Positions 16,836-25,878 of a stretch of 64,000 nt of DNA are shown here, one piece after another. Source of the stretch: Halalkalibacter nanhaiisediminis. Lineage in GTDB: Bacteria > Bacillota > Bacilli > Bacillales > Bacillaceae_D. Position 1 is the first letter of the stretch, and the number at the start of each line of letters is the position of its first letter. A model generated the notes under the pieces. It worked only from the letters and a program-made list of their open reading frames with translations, did not search any database and was not told where the DNA came from. The DNA is taken from the NCBI RefSeq assembly GCF_007830185.1, contig NZ_VLKZ01000006.1:124001-188000 (forward strand), read 5' to 3'. Position numbers and translations under genes: made by a program.

Positions 16836-17246
16836 TTAATAATCTAATGCTTCTTTCTTATATCTATATCCACAAGGGCATTCCTCTATTTCATAGCTTG
16901 TCACATTAAAATCCTTTCTTAATAAAAAACGCACTCCTAAATTCAGTTCTAATCTATTCGTCGCAATGACGTGTAAATTTTCACGGGGAATTCCCGAGTA
17001 ATAGCGTTTCAAATAGGCATAAGGAATTCTTACTGTACCATTAATTTCATCATGCATCCCTATATTAAAATCTCTAATATCAACGATGACAGTGTTAGAA
17101 TCATTCAAGCCAATTTCTAGACAAGGAATATTCTTAAGAGGATAATAGCGTTTATATAGACTAACAATGAACAGTAGCAACAAAATGAAGAGTATATAAA
17201 GAATATTAAACACCCCCTTAAAAAGAATCTTTTTATTTATACGCAT
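16836..17246 (-). CDS. Membrane-anchored rhodanese-like protein lacking the catalytic cysteine
   Basis: A 136-aa protein with one N-terminal membrane helix (about residues 12-31) and a degenerate rhodanese domain: VIVDIRDFN and GTVRIPYAYLKR correspond to the conserved D-R and G-H-I-P-A blocks, but the active-site loop reads HVIATNRLELNLG with no Cys. It cannot be a classical sulfurtransferase. A C-terminal EECPCGYRY offers a CxC pair that might bind metal or thiols. Fourth rhodanese-like product in the cluster. Confidence 0.65.
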   Translation of the reverse strand: MRINKKILFKGVFNILYILFILLLLFIVSLYKRYYPLKNIPCLEIGLNDSNTVIVDIRDFNIGMHDEINGTVRIPYAYLKRYYSGIPRENLHVIATNRLELNLGVRFLLRKDFNVTSYEIEECPCGYRYKKEALDY

Positions 17247-17637
17247 ATATTATACCTAATAGGGTATGTAGTCAAGTCTAGTAGCTCGCAAAATGTGTGA
17301 GTTTTGTGTAGCGCTGATAAAAGGCACCTATAAGACAGAGCTCTGCACAACAATTGGATCAAATTATTCTGTACTATCAAAGGCTAAACTTTTTGGTGCA
17401 AAATGAATTCTTATGTCTCTCCCCACTCATTTAATGGTTATTTCCATAATCAAAACTGGAAAAACATCCAATTAAAATGAAAGAAGATGAGGATTAATGA
17501 AAGTTTGCTTAAGGTTTTTGACACTTTTTGAATGATTATGTTAGAAAATTGTCAAATTTATATGAATGTGACGCTTTTATAGACTAACAAACTGCGGTAA
17601 AATGGCTAAAGGAAAAAGGGAAGAAAGGAAGAAAAAT
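17247..17637. other. 390-bp intergenic region before sda
   Basis: Divergent promoter region for the rhodanese-like gene and sda. I looked for DnaA boxes (TTATNCACA), which control sda in B. subtilis, and found no perfect match. No small gene seen. Confidence 0.4.
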
Positions 17638-17787
17638 ATGCTTGGTTGCTTAGATGATGAAGCGGTTCTAGAAGCTTATTACAGATCGATTGAATTAAAT
17701 TTAGATGAGGATTTTATTTTTATTTTAAAACAAGAGCTAGATCAAAGAAATATACATATAGACCCAAAAAAACAAAACGTTAGTTGA
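17638..17787 (+). CDS. sda: Sporulation checkpoint kinase inhibitor Sda
   Basis: Sda is a small helical hairpin that binds the histidine phosphotransfer domain of KinA-type kinases and blocks Spo0A activation when replication is perturbed. The 49-aa product has the family core LDDEAVLEAYYRSIELNLDE then DFIFILKQELDQRN. The start is the ATG at 17638, which has GAAAGGAAG about seven bases upstream; an in-frame ATG 12 codons earlier has no binding site and would exceed the usual length of about 46-52 residues. A Kin-type kinase, its likely target class, is encoded at 46076-47791. Confidence 0.85.
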   Translation: MLGCLDDEAVLEAYYRSIELNLDEDFIFILKQELDQRNIHIDPKKQNVS

Positions 17788-17806
17788 ACTTACGTTTTGT
17801 TTTTTT
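17773..17806. terminator. Shared terminator of two convergent small genes
   Basis: Palindrome built on CAAAACGT/ACGTTTTG with inner AGTT/AACT pairs and T- and A-runs on each side. It contains the stop codons of sda and of the facing 45-aa gene. Confidence 0.75.
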
Positions 17807-17927
17807 TCTTATTTTTATCACAATTAGCGATCCATATGATAAACTCTTGCTCCCTTTTTGTTAGTTTACGACCTAATTTGTTTTGAAAAACATTTTTTAA
17901 ATATGATGCCTTTACCATATTAATCAA
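17790..17927 (-). CDS. Small 45-aa protein convergent with sda
   Basis: A basic helical product, roughly MINMVKASYLKNVFQNKLGR then KLTKREQEFIIWIANCDKNK. The TTG start at 17927 is preferred because GGAGGAGTG lies at good distance; an ATG three codons later is the alternative. It ends three bases from the sda stop and shares its terminator. No family recognised; such short helical proteins occur widely in Bacillaceae. Confidence 0.55.
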   Translation of the reverse strand: MINMVKASYLKNVFQNKLGRKLTKREQEFIIWIANCDKNKKKNKT

Positions 17928-18021
17928 CCATCTCACTCCTCCACCATAATATAATACAATTCCGATCTATTTACAATGATTTAAGTGTATTTAAAAACCA
18001 TTTATTCACATTATCTAAACG

Positions 18022-18055
18022 GTCAAAGGTCTTAGCGTTAGCTAAGACCTTTGAC
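18022..18055 (-). terminator. Strong hairpin after the BASS transporter gene
   Basis: Perfect 15-bp stem GTCAAAGGTCTTAGC/GCTAAGACCTTTGAC with a four-base loop, 13 bases past the stop codon. No good T-run follows on either strand. Confidence 0.6.
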
Positions 18056-18068
18056 TTACACAACCTTT

Positions 18069-19037
18069 TTATAAAGAACGAGTTGTTTTTTCTGTATCCT
18101 TTATTCCTTTATGTGAATCATGACGTGCCCATAACGTCACAAGAGCTGGTCCTGAAATATTGTGCCAGACTGAAAAAAGCGCACTTGGTAAAGCTGCTAA
18201 TGGTGAAAAATGGACAGTTGCTAAAGATGCACCGAGACCAGAATTTTGCATTCCAACCTCTAGTGAAATCGCTCTACGCTTTGCTTCATCTAGACCAACT
18301 AATTTTGCTGTGACATATCCTAAAAATAACCCAATCATATTATGTAACATGACCGCAAGGAACAATAATAATCCAGTAGTAGCGATATTCTCTTGATTTG
18401 CCCCAACAACTGCTGACACAATGGCTAATATAGCAATGATGGAGATGATTGGCAATGCTGAAGTCCCTTTCTCTACAACAGTCGGTAAGAGCTTATTCAC
18501 TATAATTCCTAAAGTGATTGGAATGATGATGACCTTTACAATAGAAGTAAACATGGCAAAAGCATCAACAGGAAGCCATTGACCAGCAAGGATTAACAAA
18601 ATAAGTGGTGTTAAAATTGGAGCGAGCAAGGTCGAAATGGATGTCATTGCAACGGATAATGGAAGATCTCCTTTTGCTAAATACACCATCACATTTGATG
18701 CAGTTCCTCCTGGGCAAGCTCCAACTAATATGAGTCCTGCTGCCAGCTCAGGCGGTAAATTCAATAACAGAGCTAAACCGAATGCTGTAAGTGGCATAAT
18801 CACAAACTGTGCAACAACACCTATAAAAACAGGAACAGGTTTTTTCGCCACTACTGCAAAATCAGATAATTTTAGCGTTAACCCCATTCCAAACATGACG
18901 ATTCCAAGGAGTAGTGTGATGTGTGGAACAATCCACGTAAATGATGCTGGTGATAAATAAGCGACGATACTAATGAAAATAACAATAATAGCAAAATACC
19001 TACTTACAAATTGACTAAACGATCTTAAACCTTGCAT
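18069..19037 (-). CDS. Bile acid:sodium symporter (BASS) family transporter
   Basis: A 322-aa sodium-coupled transporter with nine to ten membrane helices. Hallmarks are the ILVGACPGGTASNVMVYLAK crossover motif and the second pseudo-symmetry motif EVGMQNSGLGASLA. It is closest in kind to the Bacillus YocS-type branch, whose substrates are organic acids rather than bile acids (2-keto acids or pantoate-like compounds are possible). Single-gene unit with a hairpin at the 3' end. Confidence 0.9.
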   Translation of the reverse strand: MQGLRSFSQFVSRYFAIIVIFISIVAYLSPASFTWIVPHITLLLGIVMFGMGLTLKLSDFAVVAKKPVPVFIGVVAQFVIMPLTAFGLALLLNLPPELAAGLILVGACPGGTASNVMVYLAKGDLPLSVAMTSISTLLAPILTPLILLILAGQWLPVDAFAMFTSIVKVIIIPITLGIIVNKLLPTVVEKGTSALPIISIIAILAIVSAVVGANQENIATTGLLLFLAVMLHNMIGLFLGYVTAKLVGLDEAKRRAISLEVGMQNSGLGASLATVHFSPLAALPSALFSVWHNISGPALVTLWARHDSHKGIKDTEKTTRSL

Positions 19038-19154
19038 ACTGTTGATCCCCCGATGACTTTTTATTTGTAATTCTCTTACTATTCTATATAAATCTAGTTA
19101 ATTAATCAAAAAAAGATTTAACATTCTTACAATGTGAAGAAACATTCTTTAAAA

Positions 19155-19202
19155 CAAAAAAAGCTTTCTGCTACCGATTCAAATAAATAGTAGCAAAAGC
19201 TT
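19155..19202 (-). terminator. Intrinsic terminator of the 39-aa gene
   Basis: Minus-strand stem AAGCTTTTGCTAC/GTAGCAGAAAGCTT with a 15-base loop, followed by TTTTTTG. Confidence 0.7.
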
Positions 19203-19269
19203 GTCCTTAATTGTTTTAAAAAACCTTTATTTATCTTTTTCCTATTACTTTACCGTTAGAGAAGCTCTC

Positions 19270-19389
19270 TTATCTACTCTTTTCTATCCTTCTTATCCAT
19301 AACTTGTAATTATTAGCTGCTTGCTGACAAATTAATTCAAAACGCTCTTTTGCACTCATTTTTCGCCACTCTCCTACATGAATATTCAT
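19270..19389 (-). CDS. Small 39-aa protein, unknown function
   Basis: Reads MNIHVGEWRKMSAKERFELI then CQQAANNYKLWIRRIEKSR. The ATG has AGAGGAG about nine bases upstream, and an intrinsic terminator lies about 70 bases downstream, which together support a genuine gene. No family recognised. Confidence 0.55.
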   Translation of the reverse strand: MNIHVGEWRKMSAKERFELICQQAANNYKLWIRRIEKSR

Positions 19390-19673
19390 AATTAAAAACT
19401 CCTCTCAATTAAATTGGTGTAGGTAGCCTTATGATATGACGATTTATTCAATGTTATTTTGGAACGGTGTCTATACTTGTATTGGACTTTCAAATCATTT
19501 TAGACAATTGTGCTTATCTTTATTTCAGTTTTAATAACAGTGTACAAGCTTCCATTCACCTTTTTCCATCTTTATCCTTTTTATATCCTTATTTGTCTCA
19601 CACAAAACCTTTTTTCTGAAAATTTTAATCTTTTTTGATGTCAAAATGTTTTTCTACAAACATTCGTCTTCTC

Positions 19674-19702
19674 TTTACAAGAAAAGAAAACAAAGCTACA
19701 AT
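19674..19702 (+). promoter_or_regulatory. Sigma-A promoter of the zinc GTPase gene
   Basis: TTTACA (19674-19679), 17-base spacer, TACAAT (19697-19702); the Zur box begins three bases after the -10 element. Confidence 0.75.
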
Positions 19703-19704
19703 AT

Positions 19705-19725
19705 AAATCGTAATAATTACTATTT
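19705..19725 (+). promoter_or_regulatory. Zur operator
   Basis: AAATCGTAAT-A-ATTACTATTT, matching the Bacillus Zur consensus core CGTAATNATTACG in all but one position and 9 of 10 pairs symmetrical. It covers the expected transcription start, the usual position for repression when zinc is plentiful. Confidence 0.8.
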
Positions 19726-19802
19726 AAAGAAATTAGATCGTACGACTTTAAATATGTTTCCCTTAACTGGCATGTTTAAATGTTTCCAAGGAGGATATTT
19801 CC

Positions 19803-20984
19803 ATGAAAAAAATACCTGTCACTGTCCTAAGTGGCTATTTAGGAGCAGGAAAAACAACATTACTCAACCATATTTTAACAAACCGCGAAGGATTAAAAGT
19901 AGCTGTGATTGTTAATGACATGAGTGAAATAAACATTGATGCAACACTTGTCAAAAACAATGGCTTTTCAAGGACAGAGGAAAAATTAGTAGAGCTACAA
20001 AATGGCTGTATTTGCTGTACTCTGCGTGAAGATTTAATGCAAGAGGTTGAACGGATCGTTGATGCTGGAGATATTGATTACATCGTAATTGAATCGTCTG
20101 GAATTAGTGAACCTGTTCCTGTCGCTCAAACGTTTACGTATATTGATGAAGAACTTGGAATTGATTTAACACAAAAATGTACACTCGATACGATGGTTAC
20201 CGTTGTTGATGCAAATCACTTTTGGGAAGATTATGGATCAGGTGAATCCCTACTTGACCGAAAGCAAGGAACAGACGAATCTGATACGCGAGAAGTTGCA
20301 GACCTTCTCATTGACCAGATTGAATTTGCTGATGTCATTATCCTTAATAAAGTCGACATGTTAGAGGAAATTGATCAAAAAGAACTAATGGATTTTATGC
20401 GAAAGTTAAATGCAGACGCAGATATTATACCTACCTCCTATTCGAAAGTAGAATTACCTAGTATCTTACATACAAGAAAATTTGATTTTGAAAAAGCAAG
20501 TCAGTCAGCTGGTTGGATAAAAGAATTAAATGAAGAGCATACACCTGAGACAGAGGAATATGGCATCTCTTCATTCGTTTACCGTAGAAGAAAACCATTT
20601 CATCCAGAAAGACTGATGACATGGATGGAAGAATGGCCTGTTGATGTTGTACGAGCAAAAGGCTTCATCTGGATCGCGACGCGTAATAATATGGCAGGTA
20701 TGGTTTCACAAGCTGGTTCTGCTGTGACCATTCAAGGTGCAGGGGAATGGGTGGCTGCCTATTCAGAAGCAGAAAAGCAGCAAACATTACTGGAAGAACC
20801 TGAACTTCAAGCAAAATGGGATCCAGAATACGGCGATCGAATGACAGAACTCGTGTTAATTGGTATTGATATGAATCACGAACAAGTTGCTGCCTCTCTT
20901 GATCAATGTTTATTAACAGATCATGAAATGACCCAAGATTGGACGCAATTCCCTGATCCTCTTCCACAATATGTTGAGGCATAA
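19803..20984 (+). CDS. zagA: COG0523 zinc-responsive GTPase, ZagA/YciC-like
   Basis: CobW/ZNG1-type GTPase thought to deliver zinc to client enzymes during zinc starvation. The 393-aa protein has Walker [18 protein letters not shown], the metal-binding CxCC motif [23 protein letters not shown], the base-recognition motif ILNKVDM and a C-terminal CobW_C domain (GFIWIATRN). Length and the upstream Zur operator match B. subtilis ZagA (YciC). AAGGAGG precedes the ATG and an intrinsic terminator follows. Expected to be derepressed together with the zinc-binding lipoprotein at 56272. Confidence 0.92.
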   Translation: MKKIPVTVLSGYLGAGKTTLLNHILTNREGLKVAVIVNDMSEINIDATLVKNNGFSRTEEKLVELQNGCICCTLREDLMQEVERIVDAGDIDYIVIESSGISEPVPVAQTFTYIDEELGIDLTQKCTLDTMVTVVDANHFWEDYGSGESLLDRKQGTDESDTREVADLLIDQIEFADVIILNKVDMLEEIDQKELMDFMRKLNADADIIPTSYSKVELPSILHTRKFDFEKASQSAGWIKELNEEHTPETEEYGISSFVYRRRKPFHPERLMTWMEEWPVDVVRAKGFIWIATRNNMAGMVSQAGSAVTIQGAGEWVAAYSEAEKQQTLLEEPELQAKWDPEYGDRMTELVLIGIDMNHEQVAASLDQCLLTDHEMTQDWTQFPDPLPQYVEA

Positions 20985-20994
20985 ACGACATAAA

Positions 20995-21026
20995 GGCTGT
21001 TGAGATTGATCTCAACAGCCATTTTA
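20995..21026 (+). terminator. Intrinsic terminator of the zagA-like gene
   Basis: Perfect 11-bp stem GGCTGTTGAGA/TCTCAACAGCC with a four-base loop, followed by ATTTTATT. Confidence 0.8.
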
Positions 21027-21039
21027 TTGCATCTCTTAT

Positions 21040-22416
21040 TTAAAAGATTAAATGTGCGATAGCTACAACAATCGGTAACGTGATTAATGTTCTTTCTAAA
21101 AAAATAATCACTAAATCGGTAAACGTAACTGGTAGTTTTGATGCTAATAACAGGCCACCAACTTCAGACATGTAAATGAGTTGCGTGACAGACACACATG
21201 CAATTACAAAACGCGTAAATTCACTTTCAATTCCACTACCAATAACGGCTGGCAAAAACATGTCCGCAAAGCCGATCACCATTGTTTGCGCAGCCTCTGC
21301 CGCTTCAGGAACTTGCATCAGATTTAACAATGGTACAAAAGGCGCTCCGAGCAGTTGAAAAAGAGGTGTTTGTTCCGCAATGATTAAAGCAAGTGTACCA
21401 AATGCCATGACAACTGGAGTCACGCCAAACCATAAATCAACAACATTTTTTATTCCACCTTTTGCCGTCTCTCCAAATCCTTTATTCATTTTGGCACGCT
21501 CAACGGCTTTAACGAGGCCATAACGAAAGGCACTCTGTCCGTTTAATGGACTCTCTTCCACACTCTCTTGATTTTCAATAAAATACGTATCTGGCTTTCT
21601 TGAAAGCGGTGGAATTCGTGGACAAATTAAAGCCGCTGCTAATCCAGCAAGAATAATAGTGAAATAATAAGGGATAAACAAATGTCCAAGATCCATATAC
21701 GTCAAGATGACAATACTAAACGTAATCGAAACAACAGAGAAGGTCGTACTAATAACCGCTGCTTCACGTCTCGTATAAAAACCTTCTTCATATTGATTAT
21801 TTGTTAACATCACACCAACCGTTCCATCCCCCATCCATGAAGCTAAGCAGTCAATCGAGGATCGACCAGGCAGGGTAAATAGCGGCCTCATTACTCTATC
21901 TAGTAAACGACCAAATAATTCAAGTAGACCGAAATTTAATAAAAGCGGTAGAAATAATCCAGCAAATAAAAAGACTGTAAACAGCAATGGAATGAGATCA
22001 TACAATAACAGACCACCCGTATTTTCAGACCAAATCCACTCTGGACCTAATTCAAAAAGAGTCATCACTGCAAATACAAACCCTAAGATTCTAACAAACC
22101 ACCAGCCTCGATGAACGAGAAATAACCCTTTTAAAAAACGATTTTTCATCATGACGTCTGGCTTCATAAACGTCACCCAGCTTGTTAAAAGGGCAACAAT
22201 AAATAAAATCACTGTCATTGTAAATGGTAAGGCTTCATATAATAAGCCTTCTACATAACTTGCCATTAATGCGACAGGGATTGTGATACCTTCTTCATTT
22301 GGTATTGGAACCATAAATAGAAAAACCCCAAGTAATGAAGGCAAAATAAAAAGCAGATATTCCTTTAACGAAAAACGTCCTTGTTCATGAGACTTTTTCG
22401 ATTCTTTTCCTTCCAT
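21040..22416 (-). CDS. YjiH-type membrane protein with nucleoside-recognition (Gate) domain
   Basis: A 458-aa polytopic membrane protein with about ten helices. The N-terminal part holds the YjiH-specific LPSLLGVFLFMVPIP, and two Gate-like segments follow (SWMGDGTVGVMLTNNQYEEG and VIGFADMFLPAVIGSG). Gate domains occur in transporters and spore membrane proteins. The start is placed at the ATG at 22416 because AGGAGGAG lies seven bases upstream; an upstream in-frame ATG ten codons earlier lacks a site. Substrate unknown. Confidence 0.85.
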   Translation of the reverse strand: MEGKESKKSHEQGRFSLKEYLLFILPSLLGVFLFMVPIPNEEGITIPVALMASYVEGLLYEALPFTMTVILFIVALLTSWVTFMKPDVMMKNRFLKGLFLVHRGWWFVRILGFVFAVMTLFELGPEWIWSENTGGLLLYDLIPLLFTVFLFAGLFLPLLLNFGLLELFGRLLDRVMRPLFTLPGRSSIDCLASWMGDGTVGVMLTNNQYEEGFYTRREAAVISTTFSVVSITFSIVILTYMDLGHLFIPYYFTIILAGLAAALICPRIPPLSRKPDTYFIENQESVEESPLNGQSAFRYGLVKAVERAKMNKGFGETAKGGIKNVVDLWFGVTPVVMAFGTLALIIAEQTPLFQLLGAPFVPLLNLMQVPEAAEAAQTMVIGFADMFLPAVIGSGIESEFTRFVIACVSVTQLIYMSEVGGLLLASKLPVTFTDLVIIFLERTLITLPIVVAIAHLIF

Positions 22417-22531
22417 TGTATCTCCTCCTACTATCAAAACAGTCAATCAGTATAAAGAAACAAGATAGTATTGTATTGTCGCTAATACCGCTCGACATTA
22501 TTTAAAATCAATGCACCACTACTTAACATAA

Positions 22532-22576
22532 TGAAACACAGGCTAATGAGCACAATACTCATTAGCCTGTGTTTCA
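22532..22576. terminator. Perfect 19-bp hairpin between two minus-strand genes
   Basis: Arms 22532-22550 and 22558-22576 are perfectly complementary with a seven-base loop. It lies about 100 bases past the EamA stop. No T-run on either side, so it may be a terminator, a transcript-stabilising stem or an operator. Confidence 0.5.
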
Positions 22577-22676
22577 ATTATATATATTAGCTTCAAAAAG
22601 AGCGAATGTCGAGTCTACATTTATATTTATAAAGATAAGTAGATTATTCATCAAACTATATCGATTCACAATTAAA

Positions 22677-23588
22677 CTACATAACCTCTTTTTCCTTTTG
22701 TATCTTCTTGAAACCTACTGCTCTATCCTGCTTCCCTTTCCTCGTCCAATTCACTAAGAAAATACCAACAAAAATGAACACAGCACCAACTAATACATTC
22801 CATGTTAATCTCTCACCAAGTAATAACCAGCCTGAAATCACGCCAAAAAAGGGTGCTAAAAACAGAAATGCACTTACTTTGCCTGGATCGCCATTTTGAA
22901 TAAGATAAAACCAAACGGCAAATTGGACAATTGATGCCATGAGCGTTAACCATACTAGGATAAAAATAGAGTCAACATTGATTGTAAAATGTGGATTCTC
23001 CATTAGGAAGCTTAACATTAAAAGGATAAGCCCTCCAAATAACATTTGATAGGCTGTCAATACCCATGTATCAAGTTGCTTGGCATATGTTTTGATAAGC
23101 AACGTCCCTACTGCCCAAGAAATTGCAGAACATATACCTAAAATAGTTCCAACTCTCAATTCTAGATTCGCGCCAATCGTAATATAAACTCCAACAAATC
23201 CTAAAAGAACGCCTACCCATTGGCGAAGATTATATTTCATTTTCAAAATAAATGTACCAAATACTACAACTAATAAAGGATTTGTAAATGTAAGGATTGA
23301 TAACTCCCCAGAAGGAACGGTTTGCAACCCTACAAAAATACATCCCATCACACCTGCAGTTTGAAAAAATCCTATCGAAACAATTTTGATCCAATCGGAA
23401 ATAGAATCTGGATGTCGTCGTTTAAGTAACAGGACAATAATAGCCATCATGATGCCTGCAAATGTAAATCGTAATGCCACTAAGAAAATGGGTGAAGAGT
23501 ATTCCAAACCAATTTTTCCTATCGCAAATGCTGAGCCCATTAACGCAGTTGTTAATACTACAAGAAAGCTATATAAAAGCTTGTTCAT
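22677..23588 (-). CDS. EamA/DMT-superfamily metabolite exporter
   Basis: A 303-aa transporter with ten membrane helices arranged as two EamA repeats (first near LMGSAFAIGKIGLEYSSPIF, second starting near GICSAISWAVGTLLIKTYAK and ending WLLLGERLTWNVLVGAVFIF). Typical of drug/metabolite transporters of the RhaT/YdcZ-like group. AGGAGAAGG precedes the ATG. It is on the same strand as a MocR regulator 2 kb upstream; such regulators often control nearby exporters. Substrate unknown. Confidence 0.9.
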   Translation of the reverse strand: MNKLLYSFLVVLTTALMGSAFAIGKIGLEYSSPIFLVALRFTFAGIMMAIIVLLLKRRHPDSISDWIKIVSIGFFQTAGVMGCIFVGLQTVPSGELSILTFTNPLLVVVFGTFILKMKYNLRQWVGVLLGFVGVYITIGANLELRVGTILGICSAISWAVGTLLIKTYAKQLDTWVLTAYQMLFGGLILLMLSFLMENPHFTINVDSIFILVWLTLMASIVQFAVWFYLIQNGDPGKVSAFLFLAPFFGVISGWLLLGERLTWNVLVGAVFIFVGIFLVNWTRKGKQDRAVGFKKIQKEKEVM

Positions 23589-23734
23589 ATCCTTCTCCTA
23601 CAAACTAAAGGACAGATAGCCTGTCCCGTTAGTTCTCCTCGTATCTACGGTGAAATGTTTTTACATTTCTAACTTTGTTAAATTAAAGCAATCAGTTCTA
23701 TTAATAAATTAGCTTCTCATTTTCTTATTCTTTC

Positions 23735-23920
23735 CTATAAGAACATCCAAAAAACACCGATTACAATAACGATAACGGGAATCAATCCAATATAAATATA
23801 TGAAAGATTTTTAATCGTCCTCTGACTACCGTAATTAGGGTCTTGGGCTTTTGTAAGAGCCAATGTAATCACAAGTGCAATAACGCACACAATCATGGCT
23901 AAAATAATTAAAAAAGTCAT
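23735..23920 (-). CDS. Small protein with two membrane segments
   Basis: A 61-aa protein: hydrophobic N-terminal helix (LIILAMIVCVIALVITLAL), a short polar loop (TKAQDPNYGSQRTIKNLS) and a second helix to the C-terminus. AAGGAGAA precedes the ATG. The build resembles short Bacillus proteins sometimes labelled as potential contributors to bacillithiol synthesis (BshB3), but I cannot confirm that. Lies between the MocR regulator and the EamA exporter. Confidence 0.6.
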   Translation of the reverse strand: MTFLIILAMIVCVIALVITLALTKAQDPNYGSQRTIKNLSYIYIGLIPVIVIVIGVFWMFL

Positions 23921-24092
23921 CTTGTTTCTCCTTTTTCGCTTTAGTTGAGGATTAGAACTCTCACCATCTAATATTTCTTAAGAACTAGACTTAAATAGGG
24001 TCTCTTTCTATTTTAGAAAAAATAGGATCAAATGAAGCCATCCACTTTAGTAGGAATTTGGTCATCCACTTCATGTCTTATTAATGAAAGCT

Positions 24093-24114
24093 GCCATGTA
24101 ACAAATGACATGGC
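24093..24114. terminator. Short hairpin after the MocR gene
   Basis: Stem GCCATGT/ACATGGC with an eight-base loop, six bases past the stop codon; T-rich only on the plus side. Confidence 0.4.
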
Positions 24115-24119
24115 CTATT

Positions 24120-25553
24120 TTATGTCATTTTTGTTAGTGCTTCTTTAAACCTTACCATCCCAATTTGGATATCGTCCACCTTACCTCTCCCGTATGTAAA
24201 ACGAACATAGCCTTTCTCTGTTCCTAAAATGCTACCTGGTGCAAAGGCTACTCCTCTTTCCATTGCTTCCTCCATTAATCTGGCTTCATCAAATGGTTCA
24301 TTGATTTTACACCACAGATGAATGCCACCATCTGGCATTATACATTCGACTTTGTTACCTAACAAGCTACTTAAAGTTGAAGTCATTTCATTTCTACGTT
24401 GTTCCAATTGATTTCGCAAATGACGAATATGATGATCAAAATCATTTGAACGTAAAAATTGATTTGCGATCCATTGAGGAAAGACGCTATGCCCAAAATC
24501 AACCTGCTGTTTTATATCCGCAAGCCTTTGAATAACAGGTGTAGGACCAATAATCCAGCCAATTCTCAAACCAGAGGCGACAATTTTAGATAAAGAACTT
24601 ACATATAGCACATTCCCATTCGAATCCATTGATTTCAACGTTGGATTCACTTTGCCGTTATAGGACGTCAAGCTGTAAGGATCATCCTCAATAACCGGAA
24701 TACCGAACTTAGCTGACAATTCAAGAATCTGTTTTCGACGCTCCATACTAAGCACAGTTCCAGTAGGATTTTGATAATCTGGATTCAAAAAGACCATCCG
24801 AATGCGATGTTTTCTATGTAGTGAAATTAGATCTTCTGGATGAACACCATCCTTATCGACAGGAAGAAAATAAACTTTCAACCCTGCAGATTCAAACAAG
24901 GGAAGAGAAAAACAATAAGATGGATCTTCAATCGCCACTGCATCCCCTGGCTTCAGTAGCCCTTGAACAATAAGATGAAGGGCTTGTTGAGCACCAGATG
25001 TAATTAAAATAGAAGACGGTGTTGTCTTAATATTTTTGTATTGTTGAACATGATGGGAAATTGTTTTTCTTAGTTGTTCATTTCCTTGTGGATGGTCATA
25101 ACCCAAGTGTTCTCGAAAAGGCTGCTTAGATAAAAGATGTTCAAACTGCGTCGTTGGGAACAAATCCGCTGACAATTCCCCACTTGCTAGATTAATAAGA
25201 TCATGATCTTGCGTTTGCTGACGAAGTCTTTGGACAAGCGGAAAGCTTGGTAAGAACGAGCCATCTTCTACATATCGATTCCAATTAGGGATTCGTTTAT
25301 TGATGAGTCCCCATATATCACTACTAACTCTCGTTCCACTACCTTTAATCCGATCAACAAGTCCAATTGACTGCAACTCATCATACGCCGCAACAACCGT
25401 ACTTCGATTAACTTGAAACTCCTTTGCTAATGTTCGTTCAGAAGGCAACAAACTTTTGGAAGGAAAATTTCCTGAAGTGATCTCACTTTCCATATATTCT
25501 GCAATTTGTTTATAGATCGGTTTTTTATCCTTTCGATTTGGTTTCCAATGCAT
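24120..25553 (-). CDS. MocR-type regulator (GntR HTH plus aminotransferase domain)
   Basis: Transcription factor with an N-terminal GntR winged helix (KQIAEYMESEITSGNF, LPSERTLAKEFQVNRSTV) and a C-terminal class I aminotransferase fold that binds PLP as effector. The PLP lysine is in YVSSLSKIVASGLRIG, and EDPSYCF and NPDYQNPTG are the usual conserved blocks. The start is placed at MHWKPNRKDKK, the typical N-terminus, with AGGAT ten bases upstream; an in-frame ATG at 25592 would add 13 residues but has no good site. Target and effector unknown. Confidence 0.9.
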   Translation of the reverse strand: MHWKPNRKDKKPIYKQIAEYMESEITSGNFPSKSLLPSERTLAKEFQVNRSTVVAAYDELQSIGLVDRIKGSGTRVSSDIWGLINKRIPNWNRYVEDGSFLPSFPLVQRLRQQTQDHDLINLASGELSADLFPTTQFEHLLSKQPFREHLGYDHPQGNEQLRKTISHHVQQYKNIKTTPSSILITSGAQQALHLIVQGLLKPGDAVAIEDPSYCFSLPLFESAGLKVYFLPVDKDGVHPEDLISLHRKHRIRMVFLNPDYQNPTGTVLSMERRKQILELSAKFGIPVIEDDPYSLTSYNGKVNPTLKSMDSNGNVLYVSSLSKIVASGLRIGWIIGPTPVIQRLADIKQQVDFGHSVFPQWIANQFLRSNDFDHHIRHLRNQLEQRRNEMTSTLSSLLGNKVECIMPDGGIHLWCKINEPFDEARLMEEAMERGVAFAPGSILGTEKGYVRFTYGRGKVDDIQIGMVRFKEALTKMT

Positions 25554-25878
25554 GTCTGAATCATCCTGTCTTCTATAATGTTTGAAGATCATATTTCTTT
25601 AATTTCTGTTTTATTACATTATACATGGAAATTAATCTGTTATCCTCCGCATTTCTATCATATTGAAAACGGGTTTGATTAAGCCACCCACTTAATAAGT
25701 TAAGTTTTTGAAATTACGTTATAATCCACACTTTTTTTGCTAAACATATATATAGCTCAAATTTCCATCTATACCTTTAATAAGATAATGAAATCACACG
25801 ATTAAATGTTATCATAATATAGTATTTTTCTTTGGATAGAGTTTAGATCATTGAGTAATAAATAAAGGAGCCATTGAT

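Noticed and set aside
19803-20984. Cobalamin biosynthesis CobW role for the GTPase
   Set aside because: No cobalamin genes nearby, and the Zur operator points to zinc handling instead.
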